From Trichoplax adhaerens (taxonomy: Eukaryota; Placozoa; Uniplacotomia; Trichoplacea; Trichoplacidae), in NCBI RefSeq assembly GCF_000150275.1, contig NW_002060948.1, positions 5,374,241 through 5,438,240 on the forward strand: a stretch of 64,000 nt of DNA, written 5' to 3'. Position numbers and translations under genes: made by a program. Of this stretch, positions 21,799-35,700 are shown piece by piece. Under the pieces are notes generated by a model. It did not search any database, was not told the origin of the DNA, and saw nothing but the letters and a program-made list of their open reading frames with translations. Position 1 is the stretch's first letter, and the number at the start of each line of letters is the position of its first letter.

Positions 21799-23810
21799 AT
21801 GGGTTTGGGCAGAGTTGCTATCGCATCCATTTCCATTGCCATCACTATCTTATTAGCCTTAACCAAGTCGTGCCATTCAGCTAAAATATTATTAGTCGTC
21901 CAACACTATCATAGCCATGCACAGGTAGTTGCAGCAGTTGGAGATGAATTGCATGCCAGAGGTCATGCAGTAACGATGGTTGCAGCTCAAGCTGTCCAAT
22001 CCTTGTCCAGCAAAGAATTTAAAGTTCGATATTATCAGACGCCTGTCAGAGATCAAGACCTCGCAGATTGTACCGCGCAATCATTAAAAAATCAAGATCC
22101 TCTACTATCAGCGTGCAATCGGCTTTTTCGAGATGATATTCTTGCTTTTACCAATGGAAAGGAGCTACTGGATGAATTAAAGCGTGAAAATTTCGGTAAA
22201 TGATTTTGAGTAACATTACATAAATACCAGACATGCGTCTATTACGCCATCTTAGCTTGCAAAAACCTTCAACGAAACAATAGAGCTAGTTCAGCCAGGG
22301 ACTACTCAAGTAAAAATGTTACCCCCTTTCCACCGTCTACTTTCTCTCTCTCTCTCACACTATAATCCCCAGAGATGATATAGTAAGAGAGAGGAGTGGG
22401 AGACGATGGAAGAAGGGTAACACTTTTACTTGGGCAGTCTCTGGTTCAGAAATGTGAAGTGGGAGTTTTGCAAGCTGGAGTGGCAATAGTATGCATGCAT
22501 CGCATTGCATCGAGTAGTGCTAGCAACCGACTCTTTCTAATCCTAGTAGCTTGTATAGTATAGCACTTTACGCTTATAGTACTTCTATTAATGCGGATTC
22601 TAATTTTCAATGACCAAACTCTTTCTCAATTTGTCATCGTCTAGATGGATTAATTTGCGACGTAGCAAGCTATGCATGCTTGATTGTTGCTGAATATATC
22701 AACATCAAAGTCCAAGTAGATGTATCACCAATCGGTCTGCTTGATCCATTAACAACTTCGCCATATCATATACCAGGTCCTCCTGCCTACGTCCCACAAA
22801 TGGCAGTCATCGCGACTAACAAAATGAATTTATATCAACGCACACAAAATGTCATCTTTTACGGCATTATGATCACTCTCTTACGAACCTTTATGTTTAG
22901 TAACATGTATCGGTCTGCTAACATAACTAATTTAGGCTTCAACTCACCACCTAGCTTTGAACTCAGAAGATCCACATTTCTGATTGCTAACGGTGATTTC
23001 GCTGTTGATTACCCTCGACCAATTACACCAGCAACAAAAGTAGTAGGCCCTTTATTACCAAAACCCGCTCAAACTCTTCCTGACGACTTACAACAGTTTG
23101 CCTCTGCTAACAAAAACGGGACTATTGTAGTCTCCTTTGGTTCAGTCATGATTGGTTTAAAATATGTCACTGACCTAGAAATATTTTTCCAAGCTTTTGG
23201 TCAATTACCTTACAATGTCATATGGAAATTTAGTGATAAAATCACCCATCACATTCCCGATAATTTAAAAGTCGTTCAGTGGTTGCCGCAAAATGACCTA
23301 CTTGGCCATCATAATGTCAAAGCTTTGGTAACACATTGTGGCTTAAATAGTGTCCTAGAAGCTGCCTACCATGGTGTACCTATGATTGGTATTCCTATTG
23401 CTGCTGATGGAATGAATCATGCTCAAAAGATTATAGCTAGAAATATCGGTGTGATACTAGATATCAAAACGATGACGAGCAATGATCTATCCAATGCAAT
23501 CATCAATGTCGTAACCGATAAATTTATCGCAGAAAATGCTACAAAGATATCAGCATTTATCAAGAACAGACCTAATGGTAGAACACCAGCACAAGAAGCC
23601 GGAGACTGGGTTGAATTTGCGTTAGGTAGTGAAGGAGGAAATTATTTACGGACTGAAGAATATAATTTAAGATGGTATGAATTGTATTTGATCGATGTTT
23701 ATGCAGTTCTTATAATAATATGTTATTTATTCATTAAACTAATGAAATTAGTGTGGAAAGGAATTGCTAATGTATGTTGTCGTAGAAAAGAAAAGGTTAA
23801 AAAGTCCTAA
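21799..23810 (+). CDS. UDP-glycosyltransferase (UGT family), copy 2
   Basis: Exons 21799-22195 and 22645-23810 join in phase 1 (TTC G|GTAAAT ... CTAG|AT GGA) to give 520 residues. The intron position and phase match copy 1. ATG 21799 starts a signal peptide (about residues 1-28); likely catalytic His40 lies in HYHSHAQVV. The donor-sugar signature runs from WLPQNDLLGHHN (about residue 345) through THCGLNSVLEAAYHGVP. The usual Asp-Gln pair is Asp-Gly (AADGMNHA), as in copy 1. A C-terminal membrane segment (YAVLIIICYLFIKL) is followed by a basic tail ending KVKKS, fitting a KxKxx ER-retrieval signal. The role is UDP-sugar conjugation of small molecules in the ER; substrate unknown. The 449 bp intron carries a MITE-like hairpin. 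It is clearly a paralogue of copy 1, separated by WDR1 and SELENOK on the other strand. Confidence 0.92.
22295..22444. mobile_element. 150 bp MITE-like inverted-repeat element with TTCAG target duplication
   Basis: The element starts CCAGGGACTACTCAAGTAAA and ends with the inverse (...TTTACTTGGGCAGTCTCTGG). The two arms pair over about 60 bp each at roughly 80-85%, so nearly the whole element folds back. It is flanked by TTCAG at 22290-22294 and 22445-22449, a 5 bp target duplication. It has no ORF, as expected of a non-autonomous element. It sits in the UGT copy 2 intron and is absent from the copy 1 intron. Confidence 0.88.
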
Positions 23811-25867
23811 TTGAAGCAATTGAATGTGTAACAAACTTTAGCTTACAGCACCTGTTAAGATTCTGTTGAAGTTTATACACTTGTTAATACACTTATATAG
23901 TTTTACAATATGTGGTGATAACTAGTAATAAGTGCAAGCCATTATTTGCAGTACTAGCATTCGTAGATTAACCTGCCAATATTTTCATGCAATCAATACA
24001 GAAAAGTTGATTCTATATTAGCAGCGATGATTCTATTATGAATAATATGACACTGGATAATTGCAAAACTCTTGTGACGATTGTAGAGTACATTGCATAT
24101 TGCCTTCCAATAAAAATTGTATGCGCTAGAAATCTGGCACCATTATTAGCCTTTCTTTACCGGGTTAATAGCTGAAAGCAAATGCAGAATGGATTGGATC
24201 ATATTGTGATCGAAATCTGTAATAAAGACATCTAGAAATTACATCTCATGATTTACTAATGTTACCAGGGGGTTACTAATAATGACACGTTTAGCCGGTC
24301 GTTATCAAAGGCCGCATAGCACTATAGTTATAAAATAAATAAATTTATCTCCAATTTGAAGGGTAGTACTACATGAAACATTTGCTTATTTCTCTTAGAG
24401 CAACGAATATACTATATTATTGATACAAAACATGAGAATGAGCCACCTAATATGAATTATTTTGGTGAATATTGATTAGTCATTCTAGTCTTTGTCACAT
24501 CTGTAATTATAGTTGCATCACATTGAATCCATAAGAGCTGACAGATCTTAACTCATTACAATCGAAATGAGCCGCTTCAGACCCCCATCTCTTTCTCACC
24601 TTCCATGTAAAACATTAGTGAATAACAGGATGTGTACGCGTGTAATGAGATAAAGAATTAATTATAGCTAAAAAATATGGATTATACGAATTCTTAAAAT
24701 GCTGTGAAGTAAGAAGAATTTGTAGATTCACATTCGGCACATTTTACATGAACTAGATCATCTGGTAGTAGTGGAGTAGTTATTTACAAATCAAGAAGTT
24801 GTATCAGACGATATCCTTTTGCAGACTTGCAGCATCTATAGATTGCTATCTGTCGTAACTGGTATTTAACGATAAAATATTTCATATCTTTATAAGTTTC
24901 CGATTTTCCATAAAGAATGTGCTTGAAAAACGGCATTATGAAATAAAGAATTTTATGCCGATAGAGCAGGTAGGATATAAATTGATTAAGGCTATCAATA
25001 TTGCTGCACGTTGCATAGACACTTTTTGATTAATCCCTAAAGTCTACTGTTATTCATATAAATATTCTAGGCTTGTGAATTTATTACCTTGGTTGATATC
25101 ATCTCATGCATAGAAGGTAAATTAGAGGATGCAAATTTACTTTGTAAAGTAGCTACTCCTAGACTACAACATGGTGAGACAAAGAATTTTTATACCGATA
25201 GAGTAGTGTAGCCAGCCAGATAGTATATAGGTACATCTACACTGTCTGAGCACAAGCAACGAATCATGTTGCTATGCGAGCATTACATCTTAATGCGGCA
25301 CCTATTCGTGATTTCGGTACCGGTTAAGAATTCAACTTTAGTGCTAAATTCACGGCACTACAAGTTGGTGAGTGGAAATTCATGAGAGCCATGAATGTTA
25401 CTGGACGTTAGGCATGTTATAATCAATCCCTAAAGCTTGCTACTATCCGAAAAAAAGTCTTAATCTTACGAATTTTATTACCATTACTTCTATCATCTCG
25501 GGCAGTAGAAGAAGGTGAATTTAAGGATGCAAGGTTAATTTGAAACGTAGCTACGCCTAGTTTAGCCTTATATTCGTGTTGATATTATCATAATAAATAT
25601 TTCAAGCTTACAAATGGATTACCTTTACTTTTACCATCTTATGTAGTAAAAAGATGAATTCAAGGACGTAAATTTAATTTGTAAACTCTTATACTTTTGT
25701 CAATGTATCATTGACTGCCAGAAAGAGTTGTCTATTTTTATAGGGGAGCCGATGTGTCCCGTATACACATTACGGTTATGACTTGTTTACTATCTGTATC
25801 ATAAATCGATGAACTTTTATATTAGAAGTCAGAGTATACAAAACCATCAATTTCATTCATATCGTTA
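23811..25867. other. Intergenic with dispersed, diverged repeats
   Basis: No gene seen. Blocks near 24950-25165, 25180-25560 and 25570-25690 share ordered words (AAAGAATTTTATACCGATAGAG, then ATTACC...CATCTCATGCA, then AGGATGCAAATTTAATTTG, GTAGCTACGCCTAG). This suggests old, uneven tandem copies. Confidence 0.5.
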
Positions 25868-26340
25868 CCATGAAAAATGTCACTTTGAATGCTAAGTATA
25901 ATTGATTAAGACGATGAACTTTTGTACTAGAACTCAGAGCATGCAAACCTCTCAATTTCATTCATTTCGTTAGCTATCAATTAGCTAGCTAACTAACGAG
26001 TTAGCTATTCTTTAGCTATTCGTTAGCAATCCATTCCATTCATTTCGTTACCATGAAAAATGTCACTTTGAATGCTAAATATAATTGATTAAGACGATGA
26101 ACTTTTGTACTAGAACTCAGAGCATGCAAACCTCTCAATTTCATTCATTTCGTTAGCTATCAATTAGCTAGCTAACTAACGAGTTAGCTATTCTTTAGCT
26201 ATTCGTTAGCAATCCATTCCATTCATTTCGTTACCATGAAAAATGTCACTTTGAATGCTAAATATAATTGATTAAGACGATGAACTTTTGCACTAGAACT
26301 CAGAGTATGCAGAACCATCAATTTCATGCATATCGTTAGG
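25868..26340. repeat. 183 bp tandem repeat with palindromic TTAGCTA core
   Basis: CCATGAAAAATGTCACTTTG recurs at 25868, 26051 and 26234 (spacing 183 bp each), with a partial copy near 26339. The two central copies are almost identical, so the duplication is recent. Each holds a core of repeated TTAGCTA/TAGCTAA words (for example 25970-26025); the outer partial copies lack this core. Confidence 0.92.
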
Positions 26341-26726
26341 ATGAAAAATGTCAATTTGAATGCTAACTAAGTTAATTACGACAAACAGAACGCTCACGTT
26401 GCTAGGTGGCGCAACCAGCTACCTTAGCTTACCTTACTACGGTAGTGTCTGCAGTACCAGTGTGGTTCAACTCCGCCCTATCTCTCGTCTACAGTACAGT
26501 AGTAGAGTATTACTAGTACAGTATATGCTACCGCATGGTGTGGATGGTAATAGCTTAACACACGGACGATCGCTGTACTGTTAGTATGATCATAAACCAA
26601 CAAAACCATAAACCATCATCAATCGATCATAAGAGGAAGAGGAAAACCCTAACACACTACACATCCATTGACTGATTTAGCTGGCATTTTGCAGAATACG
26701 TTATATTGCTCTGCCTGTAAAACACC

Positions 26727-27632
26727 ATGAGCATTGTTGAATACAAGGCAATCGTTGAATATGGCGATAGAGCGATCATCTTTGTTGGAATGAACCATTT
26801 CTATCCTTTGGTCGTGCAACGAGGTCAAGTCATGCACAGCAAATATGGTGCATTTCCTCACGATTGGATGGTCGGGAAAACATTTGGAAGTAAAATTTGG
26901 GCTAGAAATAATAAAGGTTGGCTGTATATTCTTCATCCTACAGCTGAATTATGGACTTTATCACTACTACATCGAACTCAAGTAATTTATAGTACGGATA
27001 TTAGTATGATTATAAGTGAATTAGAAATTATGCCTGGATGCTTAGTAATTGAATCGGGTACAGGGAGTGGATCATTATCTCATGCGATTATCCGAGCTGT
27101 TTCGCCAAATGGCAAGCTGTTAACGTATGAATTTCATAACGAACGAGCAGATAAAGCTGAAAATGATTTTAAACTTAATGGATTAAATCATCTAGTTACG
27201 GTACACTGTCGCAATGTTTGCCAAGAAGGATTTGATATAACATCGGAAGCAGATGCAGTTATTTTAGATTTACCCATTCCCTGGGAAGCAATTCCATATG
27301 CAAAACAAGCACTCAAACCGGGTGGTAGAATTTGCTGTTTCTCCCCTTGTATCGAACAAGTGCAAAGAAGTTGTATGTGCTTACGTGATCATGGTTTTAT
27401 CGATGTCAAAGTTCTAGAAACGATATTAAGACCGTATCGTGTTAAGAAAATGGAATTGCCTATCGCTAATACTGGTAATTGCGAATCCTTCCAATCCAAC
27501 GAGCGTAGTGATCCATCAACGAGTCATCATGAAAATAAAAGTAAACGAGAATTACTATCAACATTTCCCGTAGCAACCACTCCAGGCCATACTGGTTATT
27601 TAACGTTTGCCACATTCTATCCACAAGAATGA
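26727..27632 (+). CDS. TRMT61A: tRNA (adenine-58-N1)-methyltransferase catalytic subunit
   Basis: A single uninterrupted 301-codon ORF whose start CACC ATG A is a good Kozak context. The family is about 290 residues. It begins MSIVEYKAIVEYGDRAI, as TRMT61A does (MSFVAYEELIKEGD type). It has FGSKIWARNNKGWLYILHPT, the linker LWTLSLLHRTQVIYSTD, the SAM-binding motif ESGTGSGSLSH (109-119), the active-site-region motif LDLPIPWEA, CSFSPC-like CCFSPCIEQVQRSC and the final GHTGYLTFA. With TRMT6 it makes m1A58 in the T-loop of tRNAs, including initiator tRNA, and on some mRNAs. It lacks introns although nearly every other gene here is split every 50-300 bp. No poly(A) tract or target duplication shows retroposition. 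Confidence 0.95.
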   Translation: MSIVEYKAIVEYGDRAIIFVGMNHFYPLVVQRGQVMHSKYGAFPHDWMVGKTFGSKIWARNNKGWLYILHPTAELWTLSLLHRTQVIYSTDISMIISELEIMPGCLVIESGTGSGSLSHAIIRAVSPNGKLLTYEFHNERADKAENDFKLNGLNHLVTVHCRNVCQEGFDITSEADAVILDLPIPWEAIPYAKQALKPGGRICCFSPCIEQVQRSCMCLRDHGFIDVKVLETILRPYRVKKMELPIANTGNCESFQSNERSDPSTSHHENKSKRELLSTFPVATTPGHTGYLTFATFYPQE

Positions 27633-29774
27633 TTTGACAAATAAGAAAAAGGATATCTATACTCGATCACCATGGACATTCTTGATAAAGTCAAATCAAA
27701 GTATGCTTGTACTACAGTATACCCGTATGTTACGAGTCATGGACATCATCGATTTCAAAGAATCATCACCAAATTGTATTTTTTTGTATTATAATTGTAA
27801 TCTTGCATAGTAGGCGCCTTAATGTTACAATTATTATTAATAAACTGAATCGTTTTATGTTACATTCAATGATGATTGCAGACTGTCACTCAGAAGGAAA
27901 TGATACCTGATTGTATCAATTTACTGCTTGACTATTTATTGTGGTTTCGATCGCTTGCGGCGTCGTAAATTATAGATTATTGAGCATAATACAAGTCTTA
28001 TTTCAGTGGTATATCATGAAATTTCGGCAACTCCTGTTCGTGAATGACAGCTTTTAATTCACTACCGAGTATACGTATGTCACGTACGAGTATATCATAA
28101 ATTCTCGATTAACTAAGGTGTTCTGAATTATAGTTTGCTTGGTATGATATTCTGACTACTGTACGTATATGCATGTTTTCCAACTCGACAGTTATCTTCA
28201 ATATTGTAAACAATTATATTCATACATACACGAATGTCAACAAGAGTCAAATAGGCGTTCGCATATTAGTGTAAGTTACGCAAGAATAACTGCTTCATTG
28301 AGCAGCTCCAATTCTGTTAAGAACTTAAGTATGTGCATACGTAAGTGTATATTCAAACCTATCATTAATCCGATATGAAATCACCTATTAATCCGAAAAC
28401 CCATTAAACTTATTGCTTACAACACACCAAGACTAAAAGGACTTGCAAAGCAAAAATTCAAAGCATCGATTGATCAATGATTAATATATACTTTTGTTGA
28501 AGTGAAGATTGAGGCAGGTAACTTGATACGGTGAATCACCGATTATCTCGTTCGCACTATTGAGTGCGATCTCACATTTAGTTACTAAAGTAAGAAATAC
28601 GCAACAGCTGAGAAATAAAATTACAAACTTAATATCGCTAAAGTCAATATCCATGACTTAATATTTTCTTTACATTTGATCATCAGTTAGTTATTGTAAT
28701 AAATACTACGTCAATAATATCATATAAAACATCCGTTTCAAGCCACTAGAATTCAAAATAAAAAATGTGTCAGCTAAGACACGTAAATCAGATATCAGCT
28801 AATTTCAGACAAAGATCACACAGCAGCAACATTGAAAAAGACAATCAGCATTTATTTGAGTAATTTGTCGATAAGTCAACGAAAACAATTTTCGGTATCT
28901 GTTAAAATAATGTAGAAATTGTGCATCGAACATTCTCTCGAAGTTTCAACTGACGAATCATTAAATCTAGCATTCGTAATAGAACTTAATTATATTTACT
29001 TAAGTCGTACTGATACAAAGTATAATTAAGTCATAAATATTTATCAAATGTTATTTAAATGGTATCTGTATAGTTTTTGTTATATCCAGAGTGATAAAGA
29101 TTTATGTTCTATAAAACGGTACTTTTATGAGATATACGAATCTATTAATTGCCCAACTAAATGTTAGTGCTATACTGTACTGTACTAGCGAACAAAATCT
29201 CTACCACCTGCATTTGATTAATTCCGACAGCTATAATCAGTATTTCTTCTACAAAGAAATCTGTAAATTACTAATCATTGAATCCATGCTTTTAAGCCCG
29301 AATTTATTCATTTCTACGGTACTGAGCCGGAATAGACATAAACGGCAAGTAAAATACAGTTAGTTAAAAATATCGTAAGCTAAATAGAAATTTTTAGAAA
29401 CATTTCTAGTGTATGCCTGTGCTATACTCAGAAGACAACGAACTAAACACAGTTAACATCTTAGGCAACATTATTACTCCACAAATCAGTTACTGCGGAA
29501 AACATGAAAGCTATTTTTTTTTAATTTCCTATAATATAAGATTTCAAAGATTTCATTGCTGTTTATGCTTATGCATTTACTCCCGATCAATGTATAATGA
29601 TCACTGTCAATTTTAATAATTTACAGTACACAATTACTTGTACTATAACATGAATACATTTATGAACGATCCAAAGGAGCAATAACATAGCACATATCTT
29701 GGATATATTCTCGATGATTAAAATTTGAGACAAATTAATTATCAAAATTTATTCTGAGTTAATCAATTTATTAC
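27633..29774. other. Intergenic between TRMT61A and vigilin, no gene seen
   Basis: This stretch is between convergent genes (TRMT61A on plus, vigilin on minus), so it holds both 3' UTRs. ORFs of 60-80 codons here have no recognisable domain. The sequence is plain AT-rich. Confidence 0.5.
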
Positions 29775-32700
29775 TTAGTAGTCTTGAATATTCCTACCAG
29801 ATAGAGCAGTATTTTGACTAGGACCCCAATTGCTATTGGGTCCATTTGAATCTATGGAATCACCAAAAGCTGGAAAAGCTTGAGTGTCAGTAGTACTTGG
29901 AGGTGATAATCCCTGTGAGTGATCCCAAGGTGCATTTCTAACAACATAGCCTCTACTTTTCGAATTTCTCCCTCGGCTCGACGATTGATGATCCTGGCGT
30001 TCTTCTCGTTTATACATATAATGACTTAAAAGTTCTTTTTCTTCGATCTTTTCCCGCTACATACGCCAAGAAAATATACAATAGCCAGCCATTAAAGGCA
30101 ACAATTTCGTGGTATTTACCTATGCACAATAAATTTAATGAATACTTACTTCAGTTTCAATTAGCTTATCAAGGTCTTTCTTAGCACCCTCAATATTTTC
30201 TGCTAATCCAGTTATTTCAACGTTGTTATTCTCTTGATCTTTGGAAAATTTAATGCTGACTTTGCGATCTTTGGTTATTTCGCGAATATCAGGAAGACGA
30301 CTAATATTTCTTTGTATGCGGTATTCCATAGTGTATGATTCAACAATCTGATTTTCCTATATCGGAATAAAAAAGACCGTTAGCATAAGCTATTTAAAGA
30401 ATTACTTAAAGAGCTCAAATGTGTTTTCTAACCAAATCTTGAACGATCTTTTCTATTTTAAGCTTGGCAGCATTAGCTTCATTTTCATAACCAGTAATGA
30501 CGATTTTACGATCGTTGCTTTCTTTGTCTGAAGGAACTTTCACTTGAACATTATGATCAGCACGAATCTTGCTAATTGTCGAACCTTTCGGGCCAATGAT
30601 TTTGGAATGATGACAAGGATCAACTTCAACAACTATTTGGAAATTTCTCTTTTTCTATTACGATAATGCAACGGTTGTTACAACATTTCCAACTTACAAA
30701 TCATTCCAACAAATTATTACCTTATCCTCTTTTTCCTCTTCTAATTCTTTAATTCTATCCAGTATGGCTGATTTGGCTTTTTCAATTTGACTTGGGGTTC
30801 CAAAAATTTTGATACAATCACTATGTTGATCAGCAGGAGGTACTGAAATGTTAACGCTGTATTTTTCCATCATTGCACGAATATCTCGGCCTTTCACTCC
30901 AATTAGAGAGCGATGATATTCGATGGAGACATTCATCTCTTCGCTTATAGGCACAAATGACTAATAATCATAAATACAATGAGCATATTAATTGTAAAGA
31001 ATGACTACTTTCGACATAAAAAATAAAGTTTACATTAACAATACTGACTGTCACTTACCAAGATAGCTTCTTTAGCGCCTTCAACATTGGCGGGTAGTCC
31101 TGTAATTGTAATGATATCTGTCTTGATTGGATCATTATCATCGACTGCACCTCCATTAGGTAAATTTTTCTGACGATTAGCTGCACCTAATCGAAAGGTA
31201 TAAATGCCAATGATTAAAAAATAGTATTCATCTATATGCATATTAGGATTCATGTTAATTACCTGATTTATTAGGAAACTTCACATCAACTTTAAAATCA
31301 GATACAACTTGCTGTATGTTACATCCTTTTACACCTAGTATGTTCTTATGATATTTCTGAGAAACCTGACAATCAATGGTAACCATAGAATCCTAATATA
31401 CAACATTTATGTTATATGAGACTTGATCCAAAAAATGAACAATCCTGATTAAGATCAACACTAACGATTTCATCCACAATTTCTAATAATTTCACTTTGG
31501 CACTATCAACACAGCTACTTGATCCTTTAATAATGACTTTATCTGAGGCGTTATCTCTTGGTATAGAAATTATTACATTGCCATTTTCTTCCGAGATTTC
31601 CCTTAAAATCTGATAAGCATAAAATGGAATTTAAATTCTTTCCCTTATATCATTGTTTAATTGTTCACGTACCTGTCTACCATTTGCGAGAAGGCGTTTA
31701 TAATATTTTGGAGCAATTGATATTGTCTCTTCTTTAGTGTTTTCCTAAATAAAAATCCGTGAATAGTTCAATATTTACTACAACAGATGCTACAATATTA
31801 AAAAGAATGTTAAAAACAGAAATTATATAATTGATAAGGTGGTACAGCAAATCATAAATTATACCAGCTCGCGTATCTGATCTTCTAATTCAGCTTTGGT
31901 TTTCTCAATGTTTTCTTTAGTACCTATAATGACGATAAGTTCTTTATCTTCATCCTTTTGCGTTGGAAATATAATTCGAGTAGAAGTATTCTGCTTTAAC
32001 TATAAAAGAATTAGATCATTAAAAATTTACAATGAGTAAACTTTAGTAAATTAACATCAATTCATACTAAATTACCTTGTTAATCTTTCGGCCACCAGCA
32101 CCAATTAAAAATCTATGAAATTCTGGCTTGGCGCGAACTTCAGTAGTAAAACTATGCAATTCCTGGCGGGAAGTAAAATTTTACCATTAATGGAAGCCAA
32201 TAGCAATATATCTAAGCTGCTATACAAGTATAATGGGATACCTGCTCGTTAGCAATCTCCAATAGCATTGCCTTAGCATTTTTGATATCGTCTTTGGGTC
32301 CTCTAATAACAATTTTATCGCTGGTTGTCTTACCATCAGGTATCTTGATAATAACCCCACCACAGTCATTACTAATAGAGCGAATTAATTTTCCTTTACT
32401 ACCAATCAGTCTATTATGATATTTTTGTGGTATAGAGACAGTAATTTCTTCAACATTGGCCTGTAATATAATAAAACCATTCATATAGCAAAGGTATATA
32501 CTATACATATCGTAGCAATACAAGCATTTAAAGCAATTACAATTTTAATAAGTTAAGGTAAGTATAAAACACGTACGAGTTCCTTTTGAATAGCTAAGAT
32601 CTTTTCCCTTGCCATTTTCACATCTTTCTGACGACCAGTTACCTTAATAATATCACTACCACTATTTTCATTTGGAATATCTATCCTTGTGTTTGTTTCC

Positions 32701-35700
32701 TCTCGGATCTAATCATCAAGGATTAGAAATCACAACAGCTTATAAATTACGATCAAGGATACAATAATAAGAATATATAACAGTATACCTTTCTAATCGT
32801 GATTCCACCTTTCCCAATTATATTACGATGAAATTGCTTGAAAACACTGAACTCTTCTACGTGATTGCTTTCTATCAAGTTCGAATAAATTTTCTTCAAT
32901 TTACTGCAAACCTTGTCTACATCATCCTTCGGACCACGTACTTGAACAACATCGCTATCGCTTTGTGGATCGGGAAAATTAATGCTAATCTCCGGATATG
33001 CAGCGCTTATTTCTCGAATATTACTACCCTTTGATCCGATTATCCTTCTATGGAATTTCTGTTCGAAAACCAGGTCTTTAACCCTTTCATTTTCCTAAAG
33101 CATGAACCGTAAAATTTAGTTCAAGCTCAAGTGCAATCTATATCATTATTACTTCGTACCCATTTTTTAACAAGGCTAAGAATTTTTTCTTTAGCTAATT
33201 TAACACCATCAGAATCTCCTTCTATGGAAATAACTTCGCTACTTTCATCAGATGGGAAATAAATCATAGTACCAGTTTGATTTTTAATCGCATTTACTAC
33301 AAAGTAATTTAGAAAAGGAAGCAAAATTATATCAATTTCAATTATACCCATATAAGAATATTTATCAATAACAGTTAATAAAAAAATACATACTGTTAGC
33401 CTTATTTTTGCCGATAAGCTGCTTGTAAAATCGTCGGTTAATTTTGATTTCAATGTGATCCATTTTATCCACCTACAATACATTAATAATACATTAGATC
33501 ATAAACAAAACTTATAAAATCTACAGTAACTAAGAAAATAAACTTATTAAGAGTAATGTTAGCGATTAATTGATAAGTCTTACCAAATTTTTCATAAATT
33601 TTTGCAAGTTTTTCTTTACGACTTGAACTTCCTCTGGTTTACCTTCTAGAATAATTAGATCTCGATCTCTCTCAAATTCGACATGAAGCTATAAAACAAG
33701 CAATTTTAATCACATTCATATAACGTTCAGATGAACTAATAATAAAGCAATTATCTTGAGCATATCTAATCTATACTTTACTTTGGACATGTCCTGCAAT
33801 ACTTTCGAGATATTTTCTCCTTTCTTTCCTATTAGATGCCTATGCAGCCAAACAGGAGCATCAACTTTTTCACTGATTGTACTATTTGCCTGAGGTTACA
33901 AAATAAGCGTTAAGTCATTTTTTAGTTTCAGCAATCAAGATTTGAAACAAGATAATATAATCACAGTATGAACTATTATTAAAGACCAGATACCTTTTCA
34001 TAAACATGAGTTAAAGCATTGCCCAAGTGCTCTTGTTCACCTCGTAATGTTATTGTTTCCGAATTACTATCACTAGGAGGAACTTCAACTGAGACACCTA
34101 GATGTAATTAAAAGGTCCTTTTTTAAAGTAATTTTAGAGCATCTAAAGTCTCATCATCGCAGCAGAGAGCTTAACTAGAGTCGATATGCTTTCTTTACAT
34201 ATACAAACCATATAAGAGCATAGTAACTAATAAAATGAAATTACCAGTTAATTCTAAAATCTCTTGCAATCCTTGTCCACGGTGTCCGATAACGTATTTA
34301 TGCTGAGATTTCTTTACCTCAACCGATACCGTCTTACATTTTCGCCTCTGCCAATATCAAACAAAAAATTCGGTTAGAAACGCAAATCTACGGTATATCT
34401 GTTTACCACATAAAACACGAGAACGTTATTAGCAATACCTTTTCGTTATAAATTGCACTTATTTCTTTTACAGCCTTCAATACTCCATCTTTCTCGCCAG
34501 ACACGACAATCTCATCCTTTTCTACCGAAATAGGTGGTACATGAATACGAGCTCCAGTTTTTTCAGAGATTGTCTTAATTATAGAACCATTTGGGCCAGA
34601 AATAAATGGATGATAAATTTTCGAAATATTCAATCTTTCATGAGCTAGCTTTTCCTAATTTATATCCCAATGGTTGGCATAAATTTTGTTAAAAATTTAC
34701 TATTAATAGTTAAAAATACAAAAACTAAACAAAACATTAGAGCTATCCAGTTTAAAGTTGAATACAACGATTACTCTTATTTGCCAAAATAAAATATCCG
34801 ACCTGCTGATCGACTAATACAAGAATTTGATGCCGCGCGTCATCTATCTTATCGCGTGATCCAGTAATACGGATATTGACAATCGGGCCTTCACCAATGA
34901 CTTTTATTTTAGTGGAGGTAGTTAATTCTAATTGTTGTAAGGATTTACCACCTCTACCAAGAATAGCACCTAAATATTCCTTCTGTACTGGAAGTTCAAT
35001 CGCACTCTATTTCGGAATGAAAGAAACGAAAAAAAATCATTGTAAGCTACCACATATTGCCCAATTTTACAACGATCATTTCCCTCCTATAGTACTGTCT
35101 ATTCCATTAAAATATCTATACCTTCAGGTTAAAATCATCTCATTGAATATATATCACAAATATACATTGTAAATGATGTCGATATGTATTTTTTATATCG
35201 GTACTTTGCAATAATTTCATATCCATCGTCAATTATTATCATACCTGTTTTTGTAACCCGATCAAGATTAATCTTTTAGCTTTTGCTACGGCATCCTTTT
35301 TACCAGTTACCATTATGGTTAGCGTTTGATCTTTAGTTGAGCTTACTTCTATAGTAGTATTAGTTTTCTGCATAACCTCCTTGCAAACTTGAGCTTGTTG
35401 TTGTTCCGGTCCAAGCACTTGTTCACCATGTCGGCCAAATTTGCGTTCTTCCATTGGAACGTGAAACACCTATCCAACAATTGTCATAGCAAATTCAATC
35501 TCCAATATAGAACATCAAGAAAGTTGTAGTAGTCGATATCATCTATCTCAGTGTATAATACATTCGTATACGATGTATACTTGTGTCGCATACAGATGTC
35601 ATCGTTGTTTTACAGTAGCGTAAATCATAACATAGTTACGTAATTATTAAGTAATGAACAATTATAGCATATAATCTAATCGGCCGTTTAATACAAGCTA

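Noticed and set aside
26400-26580. GC-richer ORF 26360-26584 upstream of TRMT61A
   Set aside because: No recognisable domain; more likely promoter or 5' flanking sequence of TRMT61A.
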